Source: Ktedonobacteria bacterium brp13 (lineage in GTDB: Bacteria > Chloroflexota > Ktedonobacteria > Ktedonobacterales > Ktedonobacteraceae). From it: a stretch of DNA of 64,000 nucleotides. The position numbers were made by a program, and so were the translations under genes. Numbering within the stretch: the stretch's first letter is position 1; every line of letters begins with the position of its first letter. Below the pieces are notes generated by a model. That model was not told the DNA's origin, did no database searches, and saw only the letters and a program-made list of their open reading frames with translations. The stretch spans positions 5,208,001-5,272,000 of the forward strand of contig AP024096.1 in NCBI GenBank assembly GCA_015099395.1. The letters run 5' to 3'. This document shows positions 53,676-61,676 of this stretch, one piece after another.

Positions 53676-53697
53676 ACATAGTATATATATACTATGT
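53676..53697. repeat. 22-bp perfect AT-rich palindrome
   Basis: Arms read ACATAGTATAT and its exact complement, 20 bases after the stop of the small membrane protein. Candidate cruciform or weak hairpin terminator; without GC core it is unlikely to be a strong one. Confidence 0.4.
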
Positions 53698-53846
53698 GTA
53701 TCGTCCAGCGACTCAGGGATATACCCTGCCCTGGTAGGTGCTTTTATGTCAGATATCAGACGACATTTTGCGCTAAGCGCTCTCTTGTTCCGAGACTTGA
53801 AATGCAGTATCATTTAAAATAAGAAAATACTCGGAGCTTTACTGTC

Positions 53847-54917
53847 ATGAATGATGCAAATACAAAGCAGACTTCTCCCTCACGCAGGAACAAAGGAGAG
53901 GACCTGCCTCTTGTCGTTGGAATAGATCTTGGAGGAACCCAGATCCGTACTGCTGTGATGCGTGGTGCAACCCTCCTTTCTCGTGTCGGCCTCCTCACTG
54001 GTGAAAATCCATTGCCCGATCGTATTATTCCACGGATGTGCACTGCGGTACATCAGGCGCTACAGGAAGCCAATGTCACAATTGATCAGATTGCGGGTAT
54101 CGGTATCGGTGCTCCCGGTCCCCTTAATGGACATACAGGCGTTGTCTACTCACCGCCCAATCTGCCAGGCTGGACCAATACCCCTTTACGCGACATATTT
54201 TTTGAAAAGTTCACTATACCGATCTTTGTTGAGAATGATGCAAACGCAGCCGCATTAGGGGAATATATGTTCGGCGCTGGCCGTGGCAGTGAGGAGATTG
54301 TGTATGTGACGATCAGCACTGGTATCGGTGGTGGTATCATTAGCAATGGTCGCCTCATTCAGGGTATTGCAGGTAGCGGTGGTGAACTGGGTCATATGGC
54401 GATTGATATGCATGGACCACGCTGTAATTGTGGCAATATTGGCTGCTGGGAGAGTATTGCGTCGGGTACTGCTATCGCGCGTCGGGCTCATGAGCTTATC
54501 GCGCTTGGTAAAGGTGAAGCACTCCTCAATTACGCCTTGACGCAACAAAAGCCGGATGCTACTGCCGATACACCTTCGGATCTGCAACGCGCGCAGTCAT
54601 ATCCGACCCATCTGAATGCACGCAACGTTGCTGAGGCTGCCGCCGCCGGGGTGGCAGAGGCGAAACAGATTATCGCGGAGGCTGCTGAGGGTCTGGGTGT
54701 CGGACTGGTGAATGTGATTCACATCTTCAATCCTGAGCGTATCATCCTTGGCGGTAGCGTCATCAATATTGGTGCTCCACTGCTGGATCCCGCGAAACGT
54801 GTGATCGCTGAACGGGCGATGAAGGTCCCGCGTGAGACAGCCAACATTGTGCTTGCCAAACTGGGTTCGGACGTTGGTCTGATCGGAGCAGGCGCATTGA
54901 GCTACTATAATCGTTAG
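53847..54917 (+). CDS. ROK-family glucokinase
   Basis: A 356-residue sugar kinase that probably phosphorylates glucose. ATP-binding phosphate motif VVGIDLGGTQIRTAV, sugar site ENDANAAALGE with catalytic Asp, TISTGIGGGII, and the ROK zinc signature with H-x-CNCGNIGCWE (Cys residues in PRCNCGNIGCWES). No N-terminal HTH, so it is an enzyme and not a ROK repressor. GGAGC precedes the ATG. tlyA follows after 56 bases in the same direction. Confidence 0.93.
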   Translation: MNDANTKQTSPSRRNKGEDLPLVVGIDLGGTQIRTAVMRGATLLSRVGLLTGENPLPDRIIPRMCTAVHQALQEANVTIDQIAGIGIGAPGPLNGHTGVVYSPPNLPGWTNTPLRDIFFEKFTIPIFVENDANAAALGEYMFGAGRGSEEIVYVTISTGIGGGIISNGRLIQGIAGSGGELGHMAIDMHGPRCNCGNIGCWESIASGTAIARRAHELIALGKGEALLNYALTQQKPDATADTPSDLQRAQSYPTHLNARNVAEAAAAGVAEAKQIIAEAAEGLGVGLVNVIHIFNPERIILGGSVINIGAPLLDPAKRVIAERAMKVPRETANIVLAKLGSDVGLIGAGALSYYNR

Positions 54918-54973
54918 CTGAGTAGCTCAGCCACAACACTATTTTAAGTAGAGGTAAGACAAGAAAGGGAGCG

Positions 54974-55777
54974 ATGGCAGCGAAGAAAGAACGCCTGGAT
55001 GTTGCCCTGGTACAGCTCGGCCTGGCACCAAGTCGGGAACGCGCACGAGCTATTATCATGGCTGGTCAGGTCTATGTAGGAGATCGGTTGGTGGATAAAC
55101 CCGGGACGCTCATCCCACCCGATGCACAGTGCCGTATAGCCGAGGTGACGCCTGAGCTTAAGTATGTCAGTCGCGGCGGTCTGAAGCTGGAGAAGGCCCT
55201 CGATGCCTTTCAGCTCGATCCGCAGGGCAAGATCGCGATCGATGTTGGCTCCAGCACTGGTGGCTTTACACAATGTCTTTTGGAACGGGGAGCGACACGC
55301 GTCTACGCGATCGATGTTGGACATGGACAACTGGCATGGACACTACGTAACGATCCACGGGTGGTCGTGATGGAACGTACTAATATCCGTCATCTGACCA
55401 GTCTGCCCGAGATCATGGAGTGTGCGGTCATCGACGTTTCGTTTATCTCGCTCCGCCTTGTCCTGCCGCCGCTGATCCCTTTGCTGGCTCGCACGCCGGA
55501 AACCTGGATCGCGGCCCTGGTCAAGCCACAATTCGAGGCCGGTAAAGCTGAGGTCGATCGCGGCTCAGGCGTCATCAAAGATCCACTGGTCCACCAGCGT
55601 GTCCTGCAGGAACTCAGAGATTGGATTACGCAGCATACAGATTTGCGCGTAGAGAGCGAGACCGATTCACCGATCCTGGGTCGCGATGGCAATCGCGAGT
55701 TTCTCTTTGTGCTGCGCTTTGCACAGGAGGAGACAACATCTGAAACAGAGTCAGTAGAGCAAGCCGATCAACTCTAA
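54974..55777 (+). CDS. tlyA: TlyA-family rRNA 2'-O-methyltransferase
   Basis: A 267-residue protein with an N-terminal S4 RNA-binding domain (ERLDVALVQLGLAPSRERAR) and an FtsJ/RrmJ-type SAM domain (IDVGSSTGGFTQCLLERGA is the SAM loop). TlyA methylates cytidines in 16S and 23S rRNA and affects capreomycin sensitivity. The tail of about 25 residues is acidic and extra. AAAGGGAG is close to the ATG (2-3 bases). Likely co-transcribed with the glucokinase gene. Confidence 0.93.
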   Translation: MAAKKERLDVALVQLGLAPSRERARAIIMAGQVYVGDRLVDKPGTLIPPDAQCRIAEVTPELKYVSRGGLKLEKALDAFQLDPQGKIAIDVGSSTGGFTQCLLERGATRVYAIDVGHGQLAWTLRNDPRVVVMERTNIRHLTSLPEIMECAVIDVSFISLRLVLPPLIPLLARTPETWIAALVKPQFEAGKAEVDRGSGVIKDPLVHQRVLQELRDWITQHTDLRVESETDSPILGRDGNREFLFVLRFAQEETTSETESVEQADQL

Positions 55778-55793
55778 GCATCGACGTACCAAT

Positions 55794-55831
55794 GCAGGGA
55801 GTATTCTTCGCCCAAAGGAAAATATCCCTGC
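55794..55831 (+). terminator. Hairpin after tlyA
   Basis: An 11-base-pair stem with one bulged G (arms 55794-55805 and 55821-55831, GCAGGGA outermost) and a 15-base loop, 17 bases after the stop. No T-run. Confidence 0.5.
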
Positions 55832-56001
55832 TATTACCCATCCTTCTACTATCTGGTACAATAGCTACTACAATCTTATGACAAACACTACCAACCCAAC
55901 TGATAGCACTCGTGCAACGCACTCGCACACTCGTAGAGCAACAGCAATGACAGGTTACAGAAACTTTACAAATTTATCGTACTTTCTTCAAGAGTAGTGG
56001 A

Positions 56002-56007
56002 TACAAT
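56002..56007 (+). promoter_or_regulatory. -10 element six bases before a start codon (leaderless candidate)
   Basis: TACAAT at 56002-56007 is followed by six bases and the ATG of the response regulator. No Shine-Dalgarno lies within 15 bases of the ATG and no clear -35 is seen. The mRNA may be leaderless. Confidence 0.4.
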
Positions 56008-56013
56008 ACGCTT

Positions 56014-56769
56014 ATGAAAATTCTCGTGATTGAGGATGAAGCGAATATTATGCAGGTCATCCGGCTCTATCTTGAACAGGCCGGCTATACTGTTGTCGCG
56101 GCTACTGATGGGATCGCTGGACTAGAGCTCCACGCACGCGAGCAGCCAGACCTGGTAATACTAGACCTGATGTTGCCCATCCTGGATGGGATGGAGGTCT
56201 GTCGCCGCATCCGTAACTGGGCCAATACACCTATCCTGATGCTGACAGCACGCCAGGGCGAAGATGATCGGATCGCCGGACTAGAAGCCGGTGCGGACGA
56301 CTATCTGGTGAAGCCGTTTAGTCCACGTGAACTGGTAAGCCGTGTCAAGGCAATCCTCCGGCGTAGTGCGGGAAACCCAGAAGCACATGAGCAGCATGCT
56401 ACTGCTGAGCAAAGTGGGACACCGACTCCGCAGGCGAATAGTAAAGATGAGATTCGTTTTGGTGGCCTGATTGTCAACTTGCCGTCACGACGCGTTATCG
56501 CATACGGAAAGCAGATAGCACTTACCGTGAAGGAGTTTGATCTGCTGGTAGCTCTGGCAGCCGCACCCGACCGCGTCTTTACGCGTGAGACACTACTCAA
56601 TCAGGTCTGGGGCTATAGCTACCTGGGCGATGGTCGCACTGTCGATGTGCATATCGGTACTCTGCGTAAAAAGCTTGAAGCGACCCCCGGTATCCCACAT
56701 CATATCCAGACCGTCTGGGGGGTCGGCTATAAGTTCGTACCGACACCAAGTCAGGCGACCACTGCTTAG
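56014..56769 (+). CDS. OmpR-family response regulator
   Basis: 251 residues. Receiver: acidic pair at 8-9 (IEDEANI), phosphoacceptor Asp51 (VILDLMLPILDG), Lys in LVKPFSPREL. A polar linker of about 30 residues leads to an OmpR-type winged helix (TVDVHIGTLRKKLE, WGVGYKFVP). Partner is the histidine kinase 123 bases downstream. Candidate leaderless start as described for the -10 element. Confidence 0.95.
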   Translation: MKILVIEDEANIMQVIRLYLEQAGYTVVAATDGIAGLELHAREQPDLVILDLMLPILDGMEVCRRIRNWANTPILMLTARQGEDDRIAGLEAGADDYLVKPFSPRELVSRVKAILRRSAGNPEAHEQHATAEQSGTPTPQANSKDEIRFGGLIVNLPSRRVIAYGKQIALTVKEFDLLVALAAAPDRVFTRETLLNQVWGYSYLGDGRTVDVHIGTLRKKLEATPGIPHHIQTVWGVGYKFVPTPSQATTA

Positions 56770-56892
56770 TAGATTGCATACAACGCATCCAAGCAAGCAA
56801 GGACAGAGAGTAGAGATGGCAGAGGTATATTTATCATTCACAACAATGTATCCAGGGCTAGCGACCCGCTATTAAGCACCAGAGAGGATAGA

Positions 56893-58467
56893 GTGACCAT
56901 GCGTATTACACAGAAGCTACCAAAGGAGCATGCCTCACAGAGTCTTAAATCCAAACTGGTCTTGAGTTACCTTGTTGTGATCCTTGGCACCGTCCTGGTC
57001 TTGAGTATCGCAGTCACGCTAACGATCCAAAACTATTTTTATCAATTCGAGGTCAGATCGGTTACGGAAACGGCTAATCAATTCTCGATGCCGATCATTC
57101 CAGTTTATCAGCGCAATGGCTCAGGTTGGGGCTATATCCCACAGGGGGCATTGACTTTTAGTAACCTGCCATCCTCTAGTACCATCTATATCACCGATAG
57201 CCAGGGCAAGGGTCAATCCTGTCAGGAACCGTTCCCGCATGGTAATGCGGCGGACATCTGTGACAGTGCTGCTGTCGGGCAGATAATCTCGCAGGTCTTA
57301 CATACAAACGAGGCAGCTTCAGGACAAATTACGTTTCAGAGCGATACCACACAAAGTCAGCCAATGGTCTATGCCGTTGTCCCGCTAAAATATGGTGACC
57401 AGACTATCGGGGCTCTGCTCTATATGCAGCCTCAATTTAATTCACTCCAACAGGGTATTATCGATCAGATTCGGATTGTTATCTGGCTTTCAGGCTTTGG
57501 CATCGCTCTTGTTGCGGCGATCTGCGCGTATATGCTTGTACGCAGCATCATTCAGCCTTTAAATACACTCACAGTAGCGGTCGAGCGTATGAAACGTGGT
57601 CAGTACACTAACCGCGTCCCTGAAACCGCCTCTCAAGATGAGTTAGGTCTACTGTCACAGACCTTTAATGAGATGGCCAATAAGATAGAGTCCGATGTGA
57701 ATGAACTGCGGCAGCAGGATCAGATGCGCCGCGATCTGATCGCAAATATCGCCCATGATCTGGCAACACCACTTACTGCCATTCAAGGTCTGAGCGAGGC
57801 CTTAGCCGATGATGTGGTCTCCGATCCAGAGATACGACAGGAGACGGCACAACGGATCGGTCGCGAGGTACAGCGCCTGCGCCGCATGGTCGGAGAGGTG
57901 CGTCAGATGACACAGATGGAGGCGGGACAGGTCCGTATGGATCTGGCTCCGCTCGATCTGCATACACTCGCCGATGAGACGGTAATTGTTATTGAGCCCG
58001 AATGCGAGCAGATGGGCATCACCATTAAGAATACGATACCGTCAAGTATCCCTCTGGTAGAAGCCGATAGCGATCGTGTCACTCAGGTTCTGCTCAATCT
58101 GCTGGACAACGCACGCCGCCATACACAGCGCGACGGCAAGATTCGGATCAGTGCAACGCCGCGCGAGGGCAGCGTTGTCGTCACGGTCAGCGATACAGGC
58201 GTGGGTATCAATCCCGCCGACCTGCCCCATATCTTTGAACGCTTCTACAGAGCAGATCGCTCACGCACGACGCAGAGCGGCGGTGGCAGCGGCCTGGGTC
58301 TCGCGATTGTGAAAGCCATTGTCAATGCACACGGTGGACAGGTCTGGGCGGAAAGCACACTCGGTCAGGGCACAAAGGTCCACTTTACGCTCCCAATCTC
58401 TAGAGCAATAGCATCCGAGCCGCCAACACTAGCAGCCAGAACAAGGTCATCCTCTAGTGCCAGATGA
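56893..58467 (+). CDS. Sensor histidine kinase (HAMP, HisKA, HATPase)
   Basis: About 524 residues. Helix 1 at about 20-50 and helix 2 at about 193-217 (IVIWLSGFGIALVAAICAYM) bracket an extracytoplasmic sensor domain of about 145 residues with two Cys (SCQEPF and ICDSAA). HAMP follows (IIQPLNTLTVAVERMKRGQY), then HisKA with the phospho-His in NIAHDLATPLTAIQ (about His288), and the ATPase with N box LLDNARRHTQ, G1 DTGVGI, F ERFYRADRSR and G2 GSGLGLAIVKAIV. GTG at 56893 or ATG at 56899 may start it, after GAGAGGA. Signal unknown. It pairs with the upstream response regulator; a terminator follows. Confidence 0.95.
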   Translation: MTMRITQKLPKEHASQSLKSKLVLSYLVVILGTVLVLSIAVTLTIQNYFYQFEVRSVTETANQFSMPIIPVYQRNGSGWGYIPQGALTFSNLPSSSTIYITDSQGKGQSCQEPFPHGNAADICDSAAVGQIISQVLHTNEAASGQITFQSDTTQSQPMVYAVVPLKYGDQTIGALLYMQPQFNSLQQGIIDQIRIVIWLSGFGIALVAAICAYMLVRSIIQPLNTLTVAVERMKRGQYTNRVPETASQDELGLLSQTFNEMANKIESDVNELRQQDQMRRDLIANIAHDLATPLTAIQGLSEALADDVVSDPEIRQETAQRIGREVQRLRRMVGEVRQMTQMEAGQVRMDLAPLDLHTLADETVIVIEPECEQMGITIKNTIPSSIPLVEADSDRVTQVLLNLLDNARRHTQRDGKIRISATPREGSVVVTVSDTGVGINPADLPHIFERFYRADRSRTTQSGGGSGLGLAIVKAIVNAHGGQVWAESTLGQGTKVHFTLPISRAIASEPPTLAARTRSSSSAR

Positions 58468-58510
58468 TTGATCACTGGCCTTCATCTTGTTCATAGCGTA
58501 GACAAAAGGT

Positions 58511-58561
58511 AGCCGAAACGTATTCGTATTCTTTACATTTTACGTTTTGGCTCCTTTTTTT
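58511..58561 (+). terminator. Intrinsic terminator of the two-component operon
   Basis: An 11-base-pair stem with one G-U (AGCCGAAACGT at 58511-58521 with ACGTTTTGGCT at 58542-58552), 20-base loop, then CC and T7 to 58561. The rest of the gap 58468-58785 shows no gene. Confidence 0.8.
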
Positions 58562-58785
58562 ACTCATATGACAATGCAACAGCGTCTCCTATCGTACATA
58601 ATTTCATCGGACGCTTGCCCGATGCTTCATTGGCTGAGTATAACTCAATACCGATGAGTTCCTACCGATAATAGTGTTAAGAGAAGATCTTATATCTTTC
58701 CACTTCTATTCAAGATACGCTAGCCACCCACACCTCCCATGTGCAGCAAGTGCCTGGTACAAAACGCTATTTGAGGAGACCAGTT

Positions 58786-61638
58786 ATGGAACGAGAGCAT
58801 CGCGATCCATTGCGATACACGACACCTACGACCGATCCACTTTTAATTACAACCAAACTGACGGTTCCACTACAGTATTTGAAGAGAATCGTTCCACGTC
58901 CTCACGTCTATGCACTCCTTGACGCAGGTCTTGAACGTCCACTGATACTGGTGACAGCGCCGGCGGGCTTTGGCAAGACGACACTAGTCAGCGAATGGCT
59001 GCGCCAGCAGAACTGCCCTGCTGCCTGGGTCTCCCTGGAACAGACCGATAATAGTCCGACACGCTTCTGGCACTACGTGATTCAGGCACTCCATCGTGTC
59101 TATCCAGATATCAATATACACAACTATCCACCGCTAACGAGCGAGCAGGAAAATATTGAGGCGGTGTTGACAGCGCTCATCAATACAGTGACACAAATGA
59201 ATACTGAAGTGATCCTGGTCCTCGACAACTATCAGACGATTACGGTCCCCAGCATCCACCAGGCCCTGACCTTCTTAGTGGAACATCTTCCGCCGCAGCT
59301 CCATCTGGCCTTACTTACACGCTACGATCCACCACTCCCTCTTGCACGCCTGCGCGTACAGGGTAAACTGGTTGAGATCCGCACACCCAATCTTCGTTTT
59401 ACGCAGGCAGAGGCTGAGACCTTCCTCACACAGGCCATGGGGCTACAGCTCCTGCCCGCAGAGGTACACACACTGGCACAGCATACCGAAGGCTGGATCG
59501 CCGGACTGCAACTGGCAGCACTCTCCATACAAAATCGCCTGGAAAGCGCCACCGATAATATACTTACGCCCACATGGGAGACTGAGCGTTCCGTCATCAA
59601 GCAGTTCATCGATACATTCACAGGTACAAATAAATATATTATGCACTACCTGACCGATGAGGTCCTCAACCAGCAGCCAGAAGAGATCCAACAGTTCTTA
59701 CTAGAGACCTCCATCCTTGATCAGCTCAATGCCTCACTCTGTGATGCGGTTACAGGTCAGCACAATGGAGAGACGCTGCTTGGAACCCTGGAACAGAATA
59801 ATCTTTTTATGAACGTACTTGATAATCAGCAGCACTGGTATCGTTATGACCGGCTCTTTGCGGAGCTGCTCCGTTATCGTCTCATGCAACGGACCCCTGA
59901 AGAGCTCTTGCCATTGCATCAGCGAGCCAGCCATTGGTACGAGCAACATGAGATGTTTGTTGAGGCAATACAACATGCTCTAGAGGCAGATAGCCGCGAA
60001 CATGCCGCCGATTTAATCGAGCAACATGCCTGGAGCTATATACAACAGGGACAGGAGCAGCTTGTCTATTCCTGGCTTACACAGTTCCCGACACTCGACG
60101 TTACCACACGCCCAATGCTGGCGTTTCTCCATATCCGCATGCTATTCTTTCAGGCACAGAGCGAGGCCTGCGAGCAAGCACTTATCCAGGCCAGACAGAG
60201 CTGGCAACCAGAAATGCTCGGTTATATCTATGATCTGTATGCATCGATTGCACTTGCTCAGGGCAATGGTGCACAGGCGATCAAGCACGCCGAGCAGGCG
60301 CTCGCACAAAATCAGGCGTACTGGCTACACAGCAATACGCTGATCACGCTGGGCGCTGGCTATCTTATGGAGGGTAATCTTGAGGTAGCGCTCCAGTTCA
60401 TCAACGATGGTGCTCGCCTGAGCCATACACACCATTTTGCGCCTATGCTGCAGCGCGCCAACATGTATCTAGGTATCATCGCGCTCACGCAAGGCAATCT
60501 GCACGCTGCCCTCCAGATCTTTCAGCAGCTTCAACTTGAGCACAGTACCAATACGCTATGGTGCAATGTTGCAACCTGTACACATCTCGCCGCTATCTAT
60601 CAGGAATGGAATGATCTGCCCGCTGCACTAGAGCAAAGTCAGCAAGCGCTCCAACTGGTTGAACAGGCAGGCTATGAAGGTTATACGACCGCACAACGCT
60701 TTATCGTCGCAGCACGCATCACTCGTTTGCAGAATGACAAGGCACAGGCTATGAGTCTGCTTAATCAGGCGGAACAGAGCTCGCAACGCTTTGGTACCAA
60801 TCCAACGCTACTGGCTCAGATTACCGAGCTACGTATTCACATCTTGCTGCAAAGCCGGGAAGCGGCAGCCGCACGTCAATGGTATCAGCAGTATAAACCA
60901 GAGCATCAGGAGCAGTTGGAGCAACTCCCACACGACGCGCAAGAGTATTGGGCTTGCGCGCAAGCTCGTCTGCTTTTGGATGAAGCACAGGGCAGAGCGG
61001 CACAGGCTCTCCTCATACCTCTGCTTCAGGTAGCACAGCAGCAGGGCCGTATCGCCAGCGCACTCAAACTCACTATTTTGCTGACCCTGGCATACTATGC
61101 CGAAGGAAATACCCAGCAGACGCTCCTGACATTAGAACAGGCCTTGCTACTGGCTGAACCCGGTGGCTACATGCGTATCTTCGTCGATGAAGGCGCTGTG
61201 ATGGTTGCCCTGCTCACTGAGCTGTATAGCCGCTATCAGCGTAAACCGCTGAATGAGCCCCAAAGCACAACATCGCCAGAGAAGCAGCGGCATCTCAAAA
61301 AGATGACCGGTTGGTCTAACGATCTCTCATTAGGCTATATCTATACACTACTCCACTCTTTTGGGGCGGAGATTCAGCCGCCGCTCTGGCTGGTCTCGCA
61401 GGAGAACGAAGAGGCACAGATCGATAAGCTAAGCGAGCGTGAATATACGGTATTGGGCCTTATCGCTGAAGGACATTCCAATCAGGAGATCGCACAGAAG
61501 CTGGTTGTAACGGTGAGTACCATTAAGACCCACCTCAATAATATATACGCCAAGCTGCATGTCCATACCCGCCTTCAGGCTGTCACAAGAGCCTATGATC
61601 TTGGCCTGCTACGCCGCAGTGAAGTACAGAGTCATTAA
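58786..61638 (+). CDS. MalT-like LuxR-family transcriptional regulator
   Basis: About 950 residues. N-terminal STAND-type ATPase with Walker A APAGFGKTT (58-66), VILVLDNYQ as Walker B, and LLTRYDPPLPLARLR and TEGWIAGLQLAAL as MalT-family motifs; a long helical TPR-like region (about 380-800); and a C-terminal LuxR helix-turn-helix (LSEREYTVLGLIAEGHSNQEIAQ, STIKTHLNNIYAKL). Such proteins are large signal-activated activators. GAGGAG stands before the ATG at 58786; an upstream GTG at 58741 is less likely. Its target and ligand are not evident. Its stop is 38 bases from the stop of a second regulator of the same kind on the other strand. Confidence 0.92.
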   Translation: MEREHRDPLRYTTPTTDPLLITTKLTVPLQYLKRIVPRPHVYALLDAGLERPLILVTAPAGFGKTTLVSEWLRQQNCPAAWVSLEQTDNSPTRFWHYVIQALHRVYPDINIHNYPPLTSEQENIEAVLTALINTVTQMNTEVILVLDNYQTITVPSIHQALTFLVEHLPPQLHLALLTRYDPPLPLARLRVQGKLVEIRTPNLRFTQAEAETFLTQAMGLQLLPAEVHTLAQHTEGWIAGLQLAALSIQNRLESATDNILTPTWETERSVIKQFIDTFTGTNKYIMHYLTDEVLNQQPEEIQQFLLETSILDQLNASLCDAVTGQHNGETLLGTLEQNNLFMNVLDNQQHWYRYDRLFAELLRYRLMQRTPEELLPLHQRASHWYEQHEMFVEAIQHALEADSREHAADLIEQHAWSYIQQGQEQLVYSWLTQFPTLDVTTRPMLAFLHIRMLFFQAQSEACEQALIQARQSWQPEMLGYIYDLYASIALAQGNGAQAIKHAEQALAQNQAYWLHSNTLITLGAGYLMEGNLEVALQFINDGARLSHTHHFAPMLQRANMYLGIIALTQGNLHAALQIFQQLQLEHSTNTLWCNVATCTHLAAIYQEWNDLPAALEQSQQALQLVEQAGYEGYTTAQRFIVAARITRLQNDKAQAMSLLNQAEQSSQRFGTNPTLLAQITELRIHILLQSREAAAARQWYQQYKPEHQEQLEQLPHDAQEYWACAQARLLLDEAQGRAAQALLIPLLQVAQQQGRIASALKLTILLTLAYYAEGNTQQTLLTLEQALLLAEPGGYMRIFVDEGAVMVALLTELYSRYQRKPLNEPQSTTSPEKQRHLKKMTGWSNDLSLGYIYTLLHSFGAEIQPPLWLVSQENEEAQIDKLSEREYTVLGLIAEGHSNQEIAQKLVVTVSTIKTHLNNIYAKLHVHTRLQAVTRAYDLGLLRRSEVQSH

Positions 61639-61676
61639 AGATAGACGCGGGGTTATTGTGGCCGGATCATCACAAT

